The translations under genes were made by a program, and so were the position numbers. The notes beneath the pieces are model-generated. The model did no database searches. It was given only the letters and a program-made list of their open reading frames with translations, and was not told the DNA's origin. From Protula sp. h YS-2021 (lineage: Eukaryota > Annelida > Polychaeta > Sabellida > Serpulidae), in assembly GCA_949752745.1 (NCBI GenBank), contig OX457029.1, positions 14,005,051 to 14,069,050 on the forward strand: a stretch of DNA of 64,000 nt, written 5' to 3'. Every line of letters starts with the position of its first letter. Positions within the stretch are counted from its first letter, which is position 1. This document shows, piece by piece, positions 14,801-27,702 of this stretch.

Positions 14801-15668
14801 CGGCCCATTACGTCGACTTCACGAGGTCTTTAATCCGAGACCACGACAGTGAAATTAATTGTACGAAGTGAAATTTTTATTCAAGGTTGTTTAAATAATT
14901 CGATTTACCAAACACAGTGACTTATATTTCGCACAATATGTTCTAAACAGTTCGTCCTTTATCTTTTCAGGTGCAGGCTCTAGTAGGTACAAGGCAAATA
15001 GACTTCCCTTCCCCCCTCCCCCGGAGCTTCGGAGGTAATGGATATGGAGTGATAGCCAATGATACGGCAAACGGCCATTTGATATTTTGCGGAGTCAGTT
15101 TGAGTAGAAGATATATCACTTGCTGTGACATATGTCTGCTTAACTCAAGGACGCCAGCAGCCACATTGCAAAGATTCCAGTCTGAGAACAAGAGAGCTTC
15201 AGACCAATTGCTTTTTATACATATATCAGACTGAATATCAAGGAAACAACACAATTTCATTAAGGCTTAATTCAATTACGAAATTCCATTATATGGAATT
15301 AAACCTACATTTTTTTGCCATTGCCACAGACAGCTTTTTGCCCTTGGGAAAGAAATGGAAAATGGTTGGAAACAAATACTTTTAATACGTGATCTCTGGA
15401 TTTGATTGCCTCTAGACCTTTAATGTGGAGGGATATATTACTTTGAGCGACATTAAAAGTATCAATTGGATTTGTGAGAAATCCTAGAAGACAGAAGATT
15501 GGCGAGACTGAGTGATGGTATAGAATAGACTAGCTGCACCGCTGAGGGATTCTAATTGGCATCGGTTCATGAAAGAGGTTAAGTGAAGCAAAGACTACAC
15601 TCGAGTCAGAGCTTCAAACTGCTCTTGAAAATGCACCAAATGATAAATGTTTTCATGGTAAAGAGCGA
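8816..15668. other. Intergenic DNA upstream of the protocadherin exon
   Basis: No gene supported. The stretch holds homopolymer tracts (C run near 9002, G-rich patches near 10080-10115 and 10330-10345), AT-rich sequence and short frames with no motif. A good splice acceptor, a pyrimidine-rich tract ending in ttttcag at about 14970, lies 700 bp before the protocadherin start. It could mark the beginning of a 5' UTR exon that runs into the coding exon, but no coding sequence before 15669 supports this directly. Confidence 0.45.
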
Positions 15669-18365
15669 ATGATTTACAACATGTTCTCGAGAAAAATGGC
15701 TGGAGGGATTTCAGCAGAAGGCAGTCATTTTCTGCAGTTATTTTGGCTAATTGCAATTCACTTGGCTTCCGTCTGGTGTCAAGATACTGAAGAAATCTCG
15801 TACCCCTTGCGGGAACAAGTGCCATACGACACACACATAGGTAACGTTATTGAAGATTCGAACCTTAAACACCTCTACTCACGCTCTGTTCTAACCACCT
15901 TCCAATTTGGATTACTCCAGGGTCGTCACAATAATTACTTTCAAATAAATAACAATGGCGACTTCTCCACTGCTGACCCATTAAACAGAGAGGATGTGTG
16001 TCCATCTATGGATATCTGCGAGATCGTTGTGAAGGCCGCCGTGTTGCGACCGCCTCAGTATTTTACAGAGATACTGATACAAGTCACAGTCCTGGACAGG
16101 AACGACTATACACCGACTTTTGCGCAATCAAAGCTCGTCATAAACATGTCTGAGAGTACATTACCAGGCGCGGAGTTCGTTATCCCTCCTGCTATAGATC
16201 TGGATAGCGCACGCTTTGGGATACAGAGTTACGAAATCAAGCCGCCAGTAGAGGAATTTGAGCTGCTCATTAGTTCTAACAGCGATGGTACACAAGATCT
16301 CCGCTTGAAGCTGAAAGAAAGACTAGATCGTGAGAACAATGCCCGGTATACTATCAATATCGTGGTGTACGATGGAGGGGAGCCCCCCAAACACAGCACC
16401 ATGGAAATCGAAGTTAACCTTCTCGATCACAATGACAATAGTCCCGTGTTTGATAAAACGTTGTATAATATTACTGTGAATGAGGACTTTGCGCTGGATA
16501 CCACTTTATTGCAAGTACACGCTACTGACGCCGATGATGGACTTAATGGACTGGTGAGATACAGTCTGGCGGCTCAGACTACGGCCGTGTATGGCGATCT
16601 CTTTTACATTGATTCCGCCACTGGTGCAGTGATGCTTGGAGAACATTTAGACTACGAGCAACACACGCTGTATACGCTAGTCATCGAAGCGAACGATCAC
16701 GGCGTTGGCTCACTTCCGGCCATCGCAAAGGTCTACCTGCACGTCAGAGATGTCAACGATCACGAACCGTCACTGACCGTTAGCGGTCTATCCCCGAGTG
16801 GCGAAATCGAAATCGCTGAACAGAGCGACATCGATGTGCCGATAGCGCACATTTCCGTTGAAGATCTGGACATCGGCAGCAATGGGGAAGTCGAATGCTC
16901 GACACCGAACAGTAACGATTTCTTCCTGCGTCAACGCCAAGGCAGTACGTTCATGGTGGTGTCAGCCAGAAGCTATGATTATGAAACAAAACGCCGCTAT
17001 AATTTGCCCATAATATGCAGGGACCACGGTACCCCCCCATTGAGCACTTCTGTTGACATAGCAATTGCCATCGTTGATGTCAATGACAACACACCAATTT
17101 TCGACACCAATGTCTATCTTTTAGAACTGGAAGAAAATAACACAGTTGGCGCGACTTTGTTGCAAGTAACCGCAAGTGACCAAGACTCGAACGACAATGG
17201 CAGACTGACTTACGTGTTGAACGGAGGTGCTTCGGACTACGTCCAGATCGATCCAGACACCGGGATCATTCGCGCTAAGGTGGCGTTTGACTACGAGCAA
17301 ACGCACGGCTTCGATTTTAACGTCACCGCTTACGACAATGGCGTGCCCCGAAAAAGTGACACCGCCATGGTCAAAATTATCCTGATTGACAAAAACGATG
17401 AAGTTCCTCGATTTTCACAAACTGAGTACAGTTTTGGTACGTTCGAAAATCAAGAGGTGGGAACCGAAATCGGAACAATCCAGGCCACGGATGCTGACTC
17501 ACCACCTTATGATACTTTCGTCTTCACACTGGATACTCATAGCAATGCTATTAGCGTTTTCGATATCGACCCCACTTCCGGTGAAATAACAACGAGGAGG
17601 ATGTTGGACAGGGAGCACGTCCCGACTTATTATCTCACAGTCGTCGCGACGAATACAGCCTTCCCCCGCCTCAGCGCCACCGTCAATGTCACGGTCTACG
17701 TCGTCGATCGTAACGATAACGCTCCTTTGATAACGTTCCCAAGCCAGGAGAACAACACAGTACAGGTGCACTCCAACGCAGCCCGCGGATCGATATTCAC
17801 CAGGATCATCGCCAGTGATTCGGATTTAGGTAAAAATGCAAAGCTTGAGTTCAGTATAGCGAGCGGCGATGACGACGGGCTGTTCGCAGTGGACTCTATG
17901 ACGGGGGCGGTCTCCGTGCAGAATGACCTGAGCGAGGCTGATCAGTCCACTTACGAACTACTCATCATGGTCAAAGATCTCAGCGAAGAGGAGCGAAAAT
18001 CGGCCGTAACTACTTTACATATTTTCATTAATAGAACAGTTACGAACAAGAAGGATGATTCACAATCTGGATCATCGATTCAGGACAGTCATAAAACGGC
18101 AATTATTATATTGGGGGCCGTTACAGCGGTACTTGTCGTCATCCTCGTCACGGCTATCATCATTATCAAACGTCGACAAGCCGTGCACTTACGACGAAGC
18201 ACGGAGAGCATGTACAAGGTGGAAGTGGCTCACCACAACGGCCCCGACGGCGCAGGTTTCTCACAGGAGAAGCAGGTGCAAGGCAATGCTACCGTGGCCA
18301 TGGAGCCAATGGAAAAGCGGCCTGACGATCACGTGATGTCAGATAGAACTCACCTTACGCTTGAG
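15669..18365 (+). CDS. Protocadherin, exon 1: ectodomain, membrane helix and proximal tail
   Basis: Encodes a type I membrane adhesion protein of the protocadherin family, expected at cell-cell contacts. A hydrophobic signal peptide (about residues 20-37 from the first ATG) is followed by seven cadherin repeats. The calcium-binding linkers are visible as DRNDYTP (about 141), DHNDNSP (252), DVNDHEP (360), DVNDNTP (469), DKNDEVP (573) and DRNDNAP (679). EC1 has the paired Cys typical of protocadherins (VCPSMDIC). A single membrane helix lies at about 808-832, followed by KRRQ. Seven EC repeats in one exon fit delta-type protocadherins. The frame runs 33 codons past 18365, but GAG|GTACGG there is a good phase-0 donor. 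Three ATGs are possible; the third (15696) has the best start context. Confidence 0.93.
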
Positions 18366-21300
18366 GTACGGTGTTATATTATCCCTAAAGCAATTCCGTT
18401 AAAAGACACCTGTATTAAAAGGGGGCGTAGGCGGTTGGCGTGGGGCGATGGGGGGAGGGATCGGTAGCGGGCCGGGCTTCAAGCGTGAGCGGAAATATCG
18501 TACTTTCAGTTTTCTTGGTATTTCTGAAAAGAGGAAGGGAGTAAAATACTTTTTGCTATAAAAAGAAATAAGAAACGGATAAATTGTTCTAAAAATGGAC
18601 CAGCTGAACTTTTCATGCGAGTTTAAGCGCCCAGTATAAGCAGGATCGAGGTTTTATCATTTCACGTGAAATGTGAAAGAAAAGAATAATACCCTCGATT
18701 TTTTGAAAATAAGCGAATTAGTAACTTTTAAAATCCCAGTGCCAAAAAAAAAAGTTCTTTGCCCTTGAAGCTGCATATGATTAGGGCTGGGTCTAGAAAT
18801 TGCATTCGATGCCGGTGTCTCGAGCCCGAAAAGTCGGATAAATAGATACATCGAAGACCCGCAGATCTGGACTATGTTATAACTAACATCTTAAGGAGTA
18901 ACAGGCATACAAGAACGCTTAACGCAATCACTAACAAACACACGTCACACTAGGACTTCAAATACTAAAACCGGAAGTCACACTCTAAAAGCAAAAAAAT
19001 AATTGTTTACAGTTGAGAGAATGATTGCTCTCCCACCCCCTCGCTTTGTGCTTTGTTTTGAGTGAAAAATGAGCACGGGTAAAGACGGTCCTGAAATTTA
19101 CTTTAAAAAAGATCTTGAAAAATGACGGAGTGCAGGAGTGAAATTGCAGCAGTGTAACTGCAGGAGTGAAATTGCAGCAGTGAACATTCATACAGATATC
19201 CAGTTTCGATTGAGACAAAGATTATCTGATTGATATTTAAAACTTGAGTGTGACAGTATCTAATGTATCTAGGAATGTTTTTATTGTCTTTTTTTTTCTA
19301 AAAAAAACTCACATGTGTTAAATTCTGTATCGTTTGAATCCACCCTGATGTTAATCTAATGTTACAGGGCCTTAAATAGAAACAATATGTAACATTTCAC
19401 CATTTAACTTGATGTTTGAAAGATTCCGATTGATCATCCGTCCACAGTGAAACCTTGAAGGTCTTCGCAAAAACGTAACCAAAAAAAAAATGCACGCAGT
19501 ATTCCGAACTTGCTGGCATTCTCTTATTTTACTCTCAAAAAACAAAGGACCTTTTTTTCTGGTGAGTTGTAGATTTTATCCTGTTAGATAACTTATTTGG
19601 CGCGATAAAGTTTTCACTCAACACAAGCTCATGCCATGTTAAATTAAAATCAAACGATGTTGAAATAACATAAAGATATCACTCGTATAAATAATACTTA
19701 CGGCATTCACTAAAACAGCATTAGTATAAAAACAAATAAACAAGTGCATCTTCACCAAAGGATTTATCATATGTTTTTAGTATGAAATCTCTCTTTTGTT
19801 ATACGAGATACTTTTTTCAGTCCGCTTTTAAAATTCCACTTGAGTGAATTCCATTTGAGTGAATTTACGGATCCAACGAGCACTTTCCTCTGGATCTTGA
19901 TTGAAGGCCACTCTCGGCCCGAAGGGATTGATTGCTTCATGAAAATGGTTTATATCGAAAAATGCCGAGATCTGGTGACAGAATTTCACAAACATCGCCA
20001 AGTGGTATTGGAAACAAAGTACTGGAGACAGATTATTGGAGACAAAGAACATGAAAAAGAACCTCGAGGAACAATTTAAAAGACAATGAAAATTCTTAGC
20101 TTTTACCCCACTAAAATCGAAGATATAATTGAAGCTTTTTTGGATCTTTACCACTTCGCCTGCTCAGCCAATGAATGCATTGCAGTAACCTCCCCCCCCC
20201 CCCCCACCCCACCCCCAGCTCCGACCTTACGGATCGCGTGTTATTTGCATTTGTTCAAATTATTTCATCTTTCAGCAAAGGTTTCTTTTTCCCGTTGTTA
20301 TTGGAATTTAGAAAGCGCTATATTGCCTTTAATAACTGTAATTGTTCCAGTAAATCAGCTCTTATCAGGGAATTATGAGCAAACTTAACACTTCTGAACA
20401 GCAGCTTTTCCTTTTATCAAACCTGTGAACCTTACTTCCTTTGATTTCATGCAGCCTGGGACAGAGACCATTTAATGGCAGGTTTTTTCGGTACTGCTTT
20501 CTAAGCAGCACAACAATTTAATTTTTACATTGCAGCTGTTTTCCTTAAGCAGTATGTTCCATATCACTTAGCTTTATCTGCATCAAAGAAATAGACTGAA
20601 TTATTTTGATGTCGCCCATTTTATTTTCATGGGAAGGCGGTTTTTTATCCCCTGTACCTGGAATATAACCTGTAACGGAGTTCCAAGCATGTTTAACATA
20701 AACTTTTTTCAGCATTGCCAAACAGCATTTTTGCCAAATGTATAAGCACAATTATTTCTTTTACTAAAGTGATTTACTGACGATAAAATGCACACAGCCT
20801 TACGTACTAGTTAGTTGCGTTAGCAGCAGATAAATAAGAAAGACTATGCAGTATGACGGCTTGGCGGTTTTTCAATCTCACTTATCACCCATATGTCAGG
20901 TGGTGGATAATGTAGAGAAAAAAATAACTGATTGGCTTCGGTTAGTGTCTTTTCCCTAGCGGGAAACTTGGCAGTAGCCTTGTTGCACCACCTAACCAGA
21001 AAATAGAGTTTTTTGCCCATTTTTTTCTTAACCAATTTGCTTTCACCGTTGTATACACGTACCTCCAAGGGTGCGGTGGTGTTATCTCCCCACCACCCCC
21101 ACCCCCCTCGTTAGCATATTATTCCTGCATGCTCGAATTGGTTGCACAACGCAAAATTAGCTAAATATAGGCAGAGTATATAAAACCAAAACCTTGATCA
21201 GTAGGGGGGTGGGAAATGGGTGGCATTTCTATAAAACCCTGGTTTGGTTTTTATGTGCCTTTTTAGGCGCTTCCCTCTGCCAAATAACCTACGCAAATTT

Positions 21301-22567
21301 GTACTACGCGCGCGCTTTAATAAAAACCCGTAATTACATTTTTTTCAGTATTTGTTTCGTAATGTGTAGCACTTTTATGTTGTGGTCACTGGGGACACCC
21401 ATACTTTGAAAATACAAACACAGTCGGACGTATTTGTTTTCACAGATTTAATTTTGTCCCAATTCATGTAACGAGGTAATGGGTAGTATCTTATCACGTT
21501 TAAGTCCCCTCTTATCTCTTTAACGTATTATCCTATTGTATCAGGCGACATGACTTTTTGGGGGGCTTTTGTAACATAATCTTCTCTCGTGGTTTTTATA
21601 AACTCTTCTGCGAGTTCGCAATAGTTTAGAGGCAAATGCTAACTCGACTCAAGTTTTTCTATTATGCTATATAAATACGTCTAAAAAAAGGTTCTATCTC
21701 TTGCTTAATTTATTTTAATATTCACGACTTATAGATATTTAATTCATGATCAAATAGATATTCTGTTTTGAAACTAAATACATGTTACGTTGTCAGTGCT
21801 TGAGGCACGCGGGTGAAGACATTTCGTGGCTACACAAAGCCTGCGGTGTCACAATACAACTGATTCCCTCCAAACTAGTGCACTTTTTTTCTCCGGCATT
21901 TCCTTGAAATAAAATTAAATAAAAGCGATTATGTTCGTGTGTAACTGATCGAAACACATTCGAAGCGTCGTCGTATGCGTCGGATGTTTTTGCGTCCCAT
22001 ATGCTTGCGTGTTTCGAATCCCTAGTGGTAGTTTTCCCTTAAATGAAGACAATAGTGGAAAATTTCGTTTTCAGTTACAAAGCTTCTATAAGAACCACCT
22101 GGCAAAGCGACTGGTTGTTTATAAATACATATCCGAAACAGAACAATGTTTACGTTCGATGCCAGCAAAACAAATTTTCTTACACAGGCAAGAATAAACA
22201 TGTAAACGAGATCAGGTCTCTAATCATCCTTCCAGGAGTGTGCAAATATTTTTGTATAGAGCCAATCTGTTCGGAGATTAAACACCAACCAGCCTATTTC
22301 TTTACCCAAAAAAATGAGTCCATATGTAGAAGTACAACAAAGAAGAAAGCTGAACTGTTATTGTGATTCTTCCAACATTCACTTCTTTATGTAGAAACTG
22401 CGTTGATGACGTAAGCATTAGATAAGAGAAATGCTCAACAGGGTGTATTGGTATTTGCAAGGGCAAAATATCTAAAAATAGCATTGTAATATTATTAATA
22501 TCACAGAAGTATCATTGTTTTCTGGAAATCTTGGTAATTATGTGTTCTTTTTTTATTTTGTTTGTAG
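18366..22567 (+). other. Protocadherin intron 1
   Basis: A 4.2-kb intron bounded by GTACGG at 18366 and TTTGTAG ending at 22567. The interior is AT-rich and non-coding, with a poly-C run near 20191-20206 and small tandem GCAG-type repeats near 19125-19190. I see no further exon or transposon inside. Retaining the intron would give a short alternative tail ending at 18467. Confidence 0.75.
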
Positions 22568-22699
22568 GATATTAAACGAATGAAATGCCTGTACAGAAAC
22601 ACCCCGGATGTAGCACGTCACACAGCACCGGAAGTACCGGACACACGTGCTCATGTACACAACCATGGTCAAGCTTACAACGTCAGAAAAAATGCCGAG
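22568..22699 (+). CDS. Protocadherin, exon 2: cytoplasmic tail segment
   Basis: A 132-bp, 44-codon exon with phase-0 boundaries: acceptor ...tttgtag|GATATT and donor GCCGAG|gtaaca. The translation (DIKRMKCLYRN...NVRKNAE) is hydrophilic and continues the frame of the preceding exon without a shift. Support comes from matching phase at both ends, consensus splice sites and an open frame into the last exon. I recognise no named domain. A transcript read would settle it. Confidence 0.75.
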
Positions 22700-23352
22700 G
22701 TAACACACACCTCTATAGCAATACATTCACATGAATAACTGCCCCTCCCCCCCCCCCCATTTCCATCTTTGCTTTCCCTTTAAGGGTTTTCTTTATTTAT
22801 ATGGTGTTTTCAGTTGTAAATCTGTGTTATTTATGGTTCAGAGGTAGCATAACTCAAGATATAGTTAAGTTTTATGTTCTCTGCTGTGTCTTTTACGGGT
22901 GTGTTTAAAATATCTGACAGTTCAAAATATCGCATTTCACGCCCTCGTCAAGCCAAGCAGACGTTTCCCTTTATTTAACTGCCACAAGAAAAGATCAATT
23001 TAGTGTTACATCAAGTCTTCCGATTGCTTGTTCAAAACTTACGCAATAAATAGCTATAATTGACCAGAGTTATAATTAGTAGCTTTTGTTGCCCTCGCTA
23101 ACAAGAGAAGGCATTGGGGTGTTTTAAAAGCAAATTTGATACGAAAATAGCTGGACTGCCTTCACAATGTAACCAGGTACACCCCGTATGAGGCCCATAG
23201 AAACGAAGATAACTTATAATTAAAGCAGTGCTATGTGAAGTCCCCGTGTCTTTTTCTTTCAAGGTTTGATTAATTGCACTGTTTGATTAAGAACTTTTAA
23301 GGCAAATAACTTAAAAATATAAAATCAATTAATCACGTGCATTTTATTTCAG
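22700..23352 (+). other. Protocadherin intron 2
   Basis: A 653-bp intron from gtaaca to a pyrimidine-rich tract and ttatttcag at 23352. It contains a poly-C run near 22745-22758 and otherwise AT-rich sequence with no other feature. Confidence 0.75.
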
Positions 23353-24027
23353 ATGCAAGGAATATTTGACCTTCTAAGCGACGGCGAAGGTCAGCCAATA
23401 GATGACGAATCGACCGATTCTAATGCCGACAGTGGCCGAGGCACAAGCGAGGCCGGAAATGACACCAGTGCGCAGAGAATTAACCTCAGCGACGACCGCC
23501 CAGCCATTATTAACAGACAAGGGATCTTAACGCCAGTTCATATGTATTTAAAAGAAAAGCCCAGCGTGTTACCCCAGAGGCCCAGAGACACCACAAGTAC
23601 GTTCGGTTCGCATTTAAATCGACACGACAGACAACCTCCTCCGAGTTATTCCGAAGTGGAAAATCCGAGCCGGAAGCAACAACACCACGTGACTTTTGAT
23701 TTGTCCAATCAATCAAATCCGCCAACGTTACCTCATAAACAGTATAATAAAACTCAAACCCCAGTTGTCAATCATTCAAATCAGCCGTTTCAACGGACTA
23801 AAAACAGTGTCGGTTCTAGTTCACAATTTAAAAACACTGAAGTTCAAGGTGCTTCTCCATACATCGACATGACACAAAGTACGCGGAGAAACGCACCAAA
23901 TGTAGCGATATATTCAAACCCTAGTGAGGTCAGTGAAAGCTGTGATAACCTGTCGCTAGCATCTACGACATCTGGCGAGTATATAGTGCAGTTAGAAAAC
24001 GGACCACTGCAATCAGTAGAAGTATAA
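23353..24027 (+). CDS. Protocadherin, exon 3: C-terminal cytoplasmic tail
   Basis: A 224-codon terminal coding exon, phase 0, opening right after a ttatttcag acceptor and ending in TAA at 24025-24027. The tail is disordered and rich in Ser, Asn, Gln and Pro. An acidic segment contains DSGRGTSEAG, similar to the short DSGRG-type tail motif of delta-protocadherins. A PPPSYSEV segment fits a PPxY WW-domain ligand. The last residues, VEV, fit a class II PDZ ligand (hydrophobic-X-hydrophobic). The ATG at the exon start is an internal Met. With the other two exons the protein is 1167 residues. Confidence 0.85.
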   Translation: MQGIFDLLSDGEGQPIDDESTDSNADSGRGTSEAGNDTSAQRINLSDDRPAIINRQGILTPVHMYLKEKPSVLPQRPRDTTSTFGSHLNRHDRQPPPSYSEVENPSRKQQHHVTFDLSNQSNPPTLPHKQYNKTQTPVVNHSNQPFQRTKNSVGSSSQFKNTEVQGASPYIDMTQSTRRNAPNVAIYSNPSEVSESCDNLSLASTTSGEYIVQLENGPLQSVEV

Positions 24028-25005
24028 ACATTCACTGAAGCTTTTTGTCATTATGGAAATTGATAATGAAGAAATTCTTTTGCCGATTACCAGTGTCGTA
24101 CGTTTTTCATATGATAAAATATCTGTGGTTTGGAGAAATTTCTCACGAAATCTTTCTACATTTGGGTGTTTGAAAAACACATTACAATTAAATCTCAATG
24201 ACATATGTTGTAGTTGAGAAACAAAGTACAATATCATTGTGAAAAAATGATATAATCTTGTATAACAAAGCCAAAACAGCAGACAACACGGTATGGCATA
24301 GACACCCTTCAGCTGTTTGAAAGAATGCATTGCCCTGTATTATCTACAAATTTGCTATATCAATTGTTTGTGGATACGAACAGTGCTTTTAGTGTTTGTA
24401 ATGGCGTGCTTTTCTGCACACACTGTATATAATTTCACTAAGAATACAACGCGGGCACAAAGTGTCATTTTAATTGCAGCAAAAGAATAATCAAAATTTC
24501 GTTCAAAGTACGCAATATAGAGACATGGAAAAACATTTGTTCCTCAAAACATAATGCTTTATGTTCTCTTAACTTAAGAATGCAGGTCCAGTTCATTGTC
24601 TTTTTTTAAAGGTTTGAGATCTTTCAACGATCAAGATTGTGATGGCTGACAGAAATTATAAAAGCTTTTCCGTTTTTTTCGAGGACTTCGATTATAGGTC
24701 TATTATTTGAATCATATTTCATGTCAGCGTAAAAACGTTAAAAAGAGCCAGTTTATATAAAACGCAGTTGCAATTGAGAATGTATATAGATGTGACGTCA
24801 CCATGCACTGCCCACCCTGCCACTAAAATAACGCCAGGTTCTTTGTACTGCTCTGCAAAAAAAAAAAAAAGAAGAAAAGAAAGAAATGCTATAAAATGTT
24901 CTTCAGTTTATTTATGTCACAATTTTAATATTCTCAACTGAATTAAATTCATTTGTTTGTTGTGTATACCATAAGTATTTTTATTTTGTTGAAAAAAAAA
25001 ATAAA
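24028..25005 (+). other. Probable protocadherin 3' UTR
   Basis: AT-rich sequence with no coding potential directly after the stop codon. It ends at the first clear AATAAA (25000-25005), which lies in an A-rich stretch. Treating this as the 3' UTR is an inference from position. Confidence 0.45.
25000..25005 (+). terminator. Candidate poly(A) signal for the protocadherin
   Basis: AATAAA about 970 bp after the stop codon, embedded in an A-rich run. Other AATAAA copies are common in this AT-rich DNA, so the assignment is tentative. Confidence 0.4.
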
Positions 25006-27394
25006 TATTTTACAAGCTTGACTAATGCATAGTTTTATTATAATTACCACCAGCATTAAGTTAAAAGGAGCCTCTTCGCTAAATCTGAGCAAATCAGAAA
25101 TTTTGTTTTTGTTGATATTTTATTCGGGTTGATGTTTTGTTATTTCGTTATATGTTTTGATTCTATACTGTTAAGCATGTAATGAACTGATTGAAATTTG
25201 ATCGGGCATTTAACAACAATTAACTGAACACATATATTTGGTTCTGTAAGTATGTCTTCATACTGAAAAAAAACAACTGTTTTCACAGGTGTTCTAATGC
25301 ACGTATTACGATTTTCTCAAATTGCAAAATGTAAACATCTTGCTTAGCAGTTTTAAGTGTAATATATCTGTGTCAATCACCCATAAAGGGAAGTTTCCAT
25401 TTGAATGGACAAAAAAAAACTTCACAGAACATTCAACATGCTGATCAGGCATAAACACAGATCAGCAAACAGACCTTTGTAATATCACTTAAGTCCCCCA
25501 AGCTTGTGCCTGGTTTTGCGAGCGTTCTGCCAAAAACCCAGTGCTTCATACCCCGCTCTCTAATACACAACAACAGCTCAGCATTACCATTGAAGCTACT
25601 AGCTCCATACCAAGCAGGCTAACATAGATTACGATCTAATAACGCAAATAAATTAAGTAATTTTTGCCTATTTTTAACTACGCTCTGCCCCACTGAAGTA
25701 CCCCTATTAAAATAGTAACTCTACCGGCTTGGTACCCTTAAAACACACCATTCCTTTCATGTGCATCTATCTGCTGGTTTCTTTTATAGAATTAAAACAC
25801 ATACACACAAAATGTCGGCATCTTCTAAAAGGGAGAAGTAAAGTAAAGGAATAATGGTGTGGGTGTTTATGTGTAAACAAAAGCATTATCTGATCCAGAC
25901 CAATCGCTGATCCAAGCAAGGAATTGTTCTATAAGCAAACATATATAACATAAACAAACATATAGTGAGACTGGGGCAGATAAAGCGAAAAACCAACAGG
26001 CAACCCTGTTACTGCAAAGGTAGTTAAATACTCCCCAGCACTGTAATCTATTCAACTGTATTCAATGTGTTTTTCTGCATGGCTTGTCAGGAGAGAGGGC
26101 CTTTGTTACTAATTCTCTGTGTCTTATTGTGGCGATCAGAACTGTTGGCGCATGTAGCGTATAAAACAGTCCCCTCTCGGCGCCCCGTGACATTGTTTTT
26201 ATTACACTGATACATCTAACACAGCCATAATTGCCCAATGCCCTGTGTATAACAGCCTTTGTACGGGGTATAGGAGGCAAATGAAGCGCATGCGCGGATT
26301 TTACAGTCCAAAACGCAAATCCAATGGGATCAGCATCTAATATTTAAAGTAACTTGGCCTACTCTTTGTAGAATAATGCAAATTAAGGAGGACTTAGGAA
26401 AGGTAAATGATTCAGCACCCAGTCTTATATAATTTATCGATAGATCTACCAATATATACAAATCGTTTTCGTATGTCTGCTCATAGAATATAATATTATA
26501 ACGCTTATTTTGCGTTTAATCTTCCTTGAAAATGACAATAATATTTGGGCATGAACGCCATTATTTGACAGATTTCTCACACCATCTGGTCTGCAAGGCG
26601 AATACAACTGGCGCGTATCATCCAGATTAAAAGTACATTAATTGTCTGTAAAAGATCGTTTTACCATACGCACCTATTTGGCTTCAATTAATATGCGAGA
26701 AAAATCCAGAATAGTTTGTTTCCAAATTTATTATTTTGAAGTATTTATTATCATGTTGAATGCTTTCTCCATTTTAACGAAGCTAGTTAACGAAAAATTT
26801 TGTTTCAAAATAAACTGTTGCTGAGAAATAACTGCTCAGCCGTTACCGTGTGTACAAATGTGAACAGTCTAGAAACAACCTCTCGTTCGTATATAACCAT
26901 ACAATAGGTTTTTAGAAATTTGAGATACATAGATATGAATTTGCAATTACAGAATATGGTGGCAGGGTAAATGTCAGCATTACGAGAATTAACTTCATTA
27001 CTTCATTTTCAAAGTATTAAGGTCAAGCTGAGATAACATGCAAAAAGTAAATATCAAGCTATGAGTCTCCAAGAACAGATCGTTCTTTCAACAATTACAA
27101 TTAAATATTTTCAGTTGATATTTTGTTTGGGATCAGTTGATCTAAGTATAGTACCAAGAGCTGAAAGTGTTTTATAAAACAACAGAAGGAATGCCTCGAA
27201 CACTTTAAATGAACAATTTGTCCTTTGAGTAATAGATTTTAGGGGGGGGGGTACAATGAGAGTACCGCCTATTTGTTTCTTCTGTAGCGTTGATTGTTAG
27301 CAGTAACCTCCGTTGCTTTATGCACACACGAAATCATGTAAAACCGCAATTGTTAAAGTTATGAACAATTTATTGATCTAGCAGCATTTACTTC
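25006..27394. other. Intergenic DNA with a possible regulatory patch
   Basis: No gene supported. Around 26080-26420 the sequence is less AT-rich and includes a perfect NRF-1-type palindrome (26286-26295). The rest is AT-rich, with a G run at 27243-27250. Confidence 0.45.
26286..26295. promoter_or_regulatory. NRF-1-type palindrome GCGCATGCGC
   Basis: An exact match to the NRF-1 core consensus. It sits in a patch richer in CpG than its surroundings. This motif is typical of CpG-type promoters, but no transcript start or adjoining exon is visible here. Confidence 0.3.
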
Positions 27395-27702
27395 GAGTTT
27401 GTTGAATACGCAGTTTTTTTGGTGGGAGTGCTAACTTATAATAATAATAATAATAATACTTGTGATTAGCGATTACATAGCTTTTTAAATGATTTGCTAC
27501 CTCTTTGTTCTTAAACGTTTGAGTGTAAAACTGATTTTGATTGTTGCTGAGTTTGTTGAATACGCAGTTTTTTTGGTGGGAGTGCTAACTTATAATAATA
27601 ATAATAATACTTGTGATTAGCGATTACATAGCTTTTTAAATGATTTGCTACCTCTTTGTTCTTAAACGTTTGAGTGTAAAACTGATTTTGATTGTTGCTT
27701 AT
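27395..27702. repeat. Two-copy 154-bp tandem duplication
   Basis: Copy one starts at 27395 and copy two at 27549, both beginning gagtttgttgaatacgc and each including a short TAA run. By eye the copies appear identical over their full length, so the duplication is recent or an assembly artefact. Confidence 0.92.

Noticed and set aside
14967..15385. Short frames just upstream of the protocadherin
   Set aside because: A splice acceptor-like site precedes them, but the frames are short, overlap on both strands and have no homology I recognise. At most this is 5' UTR.
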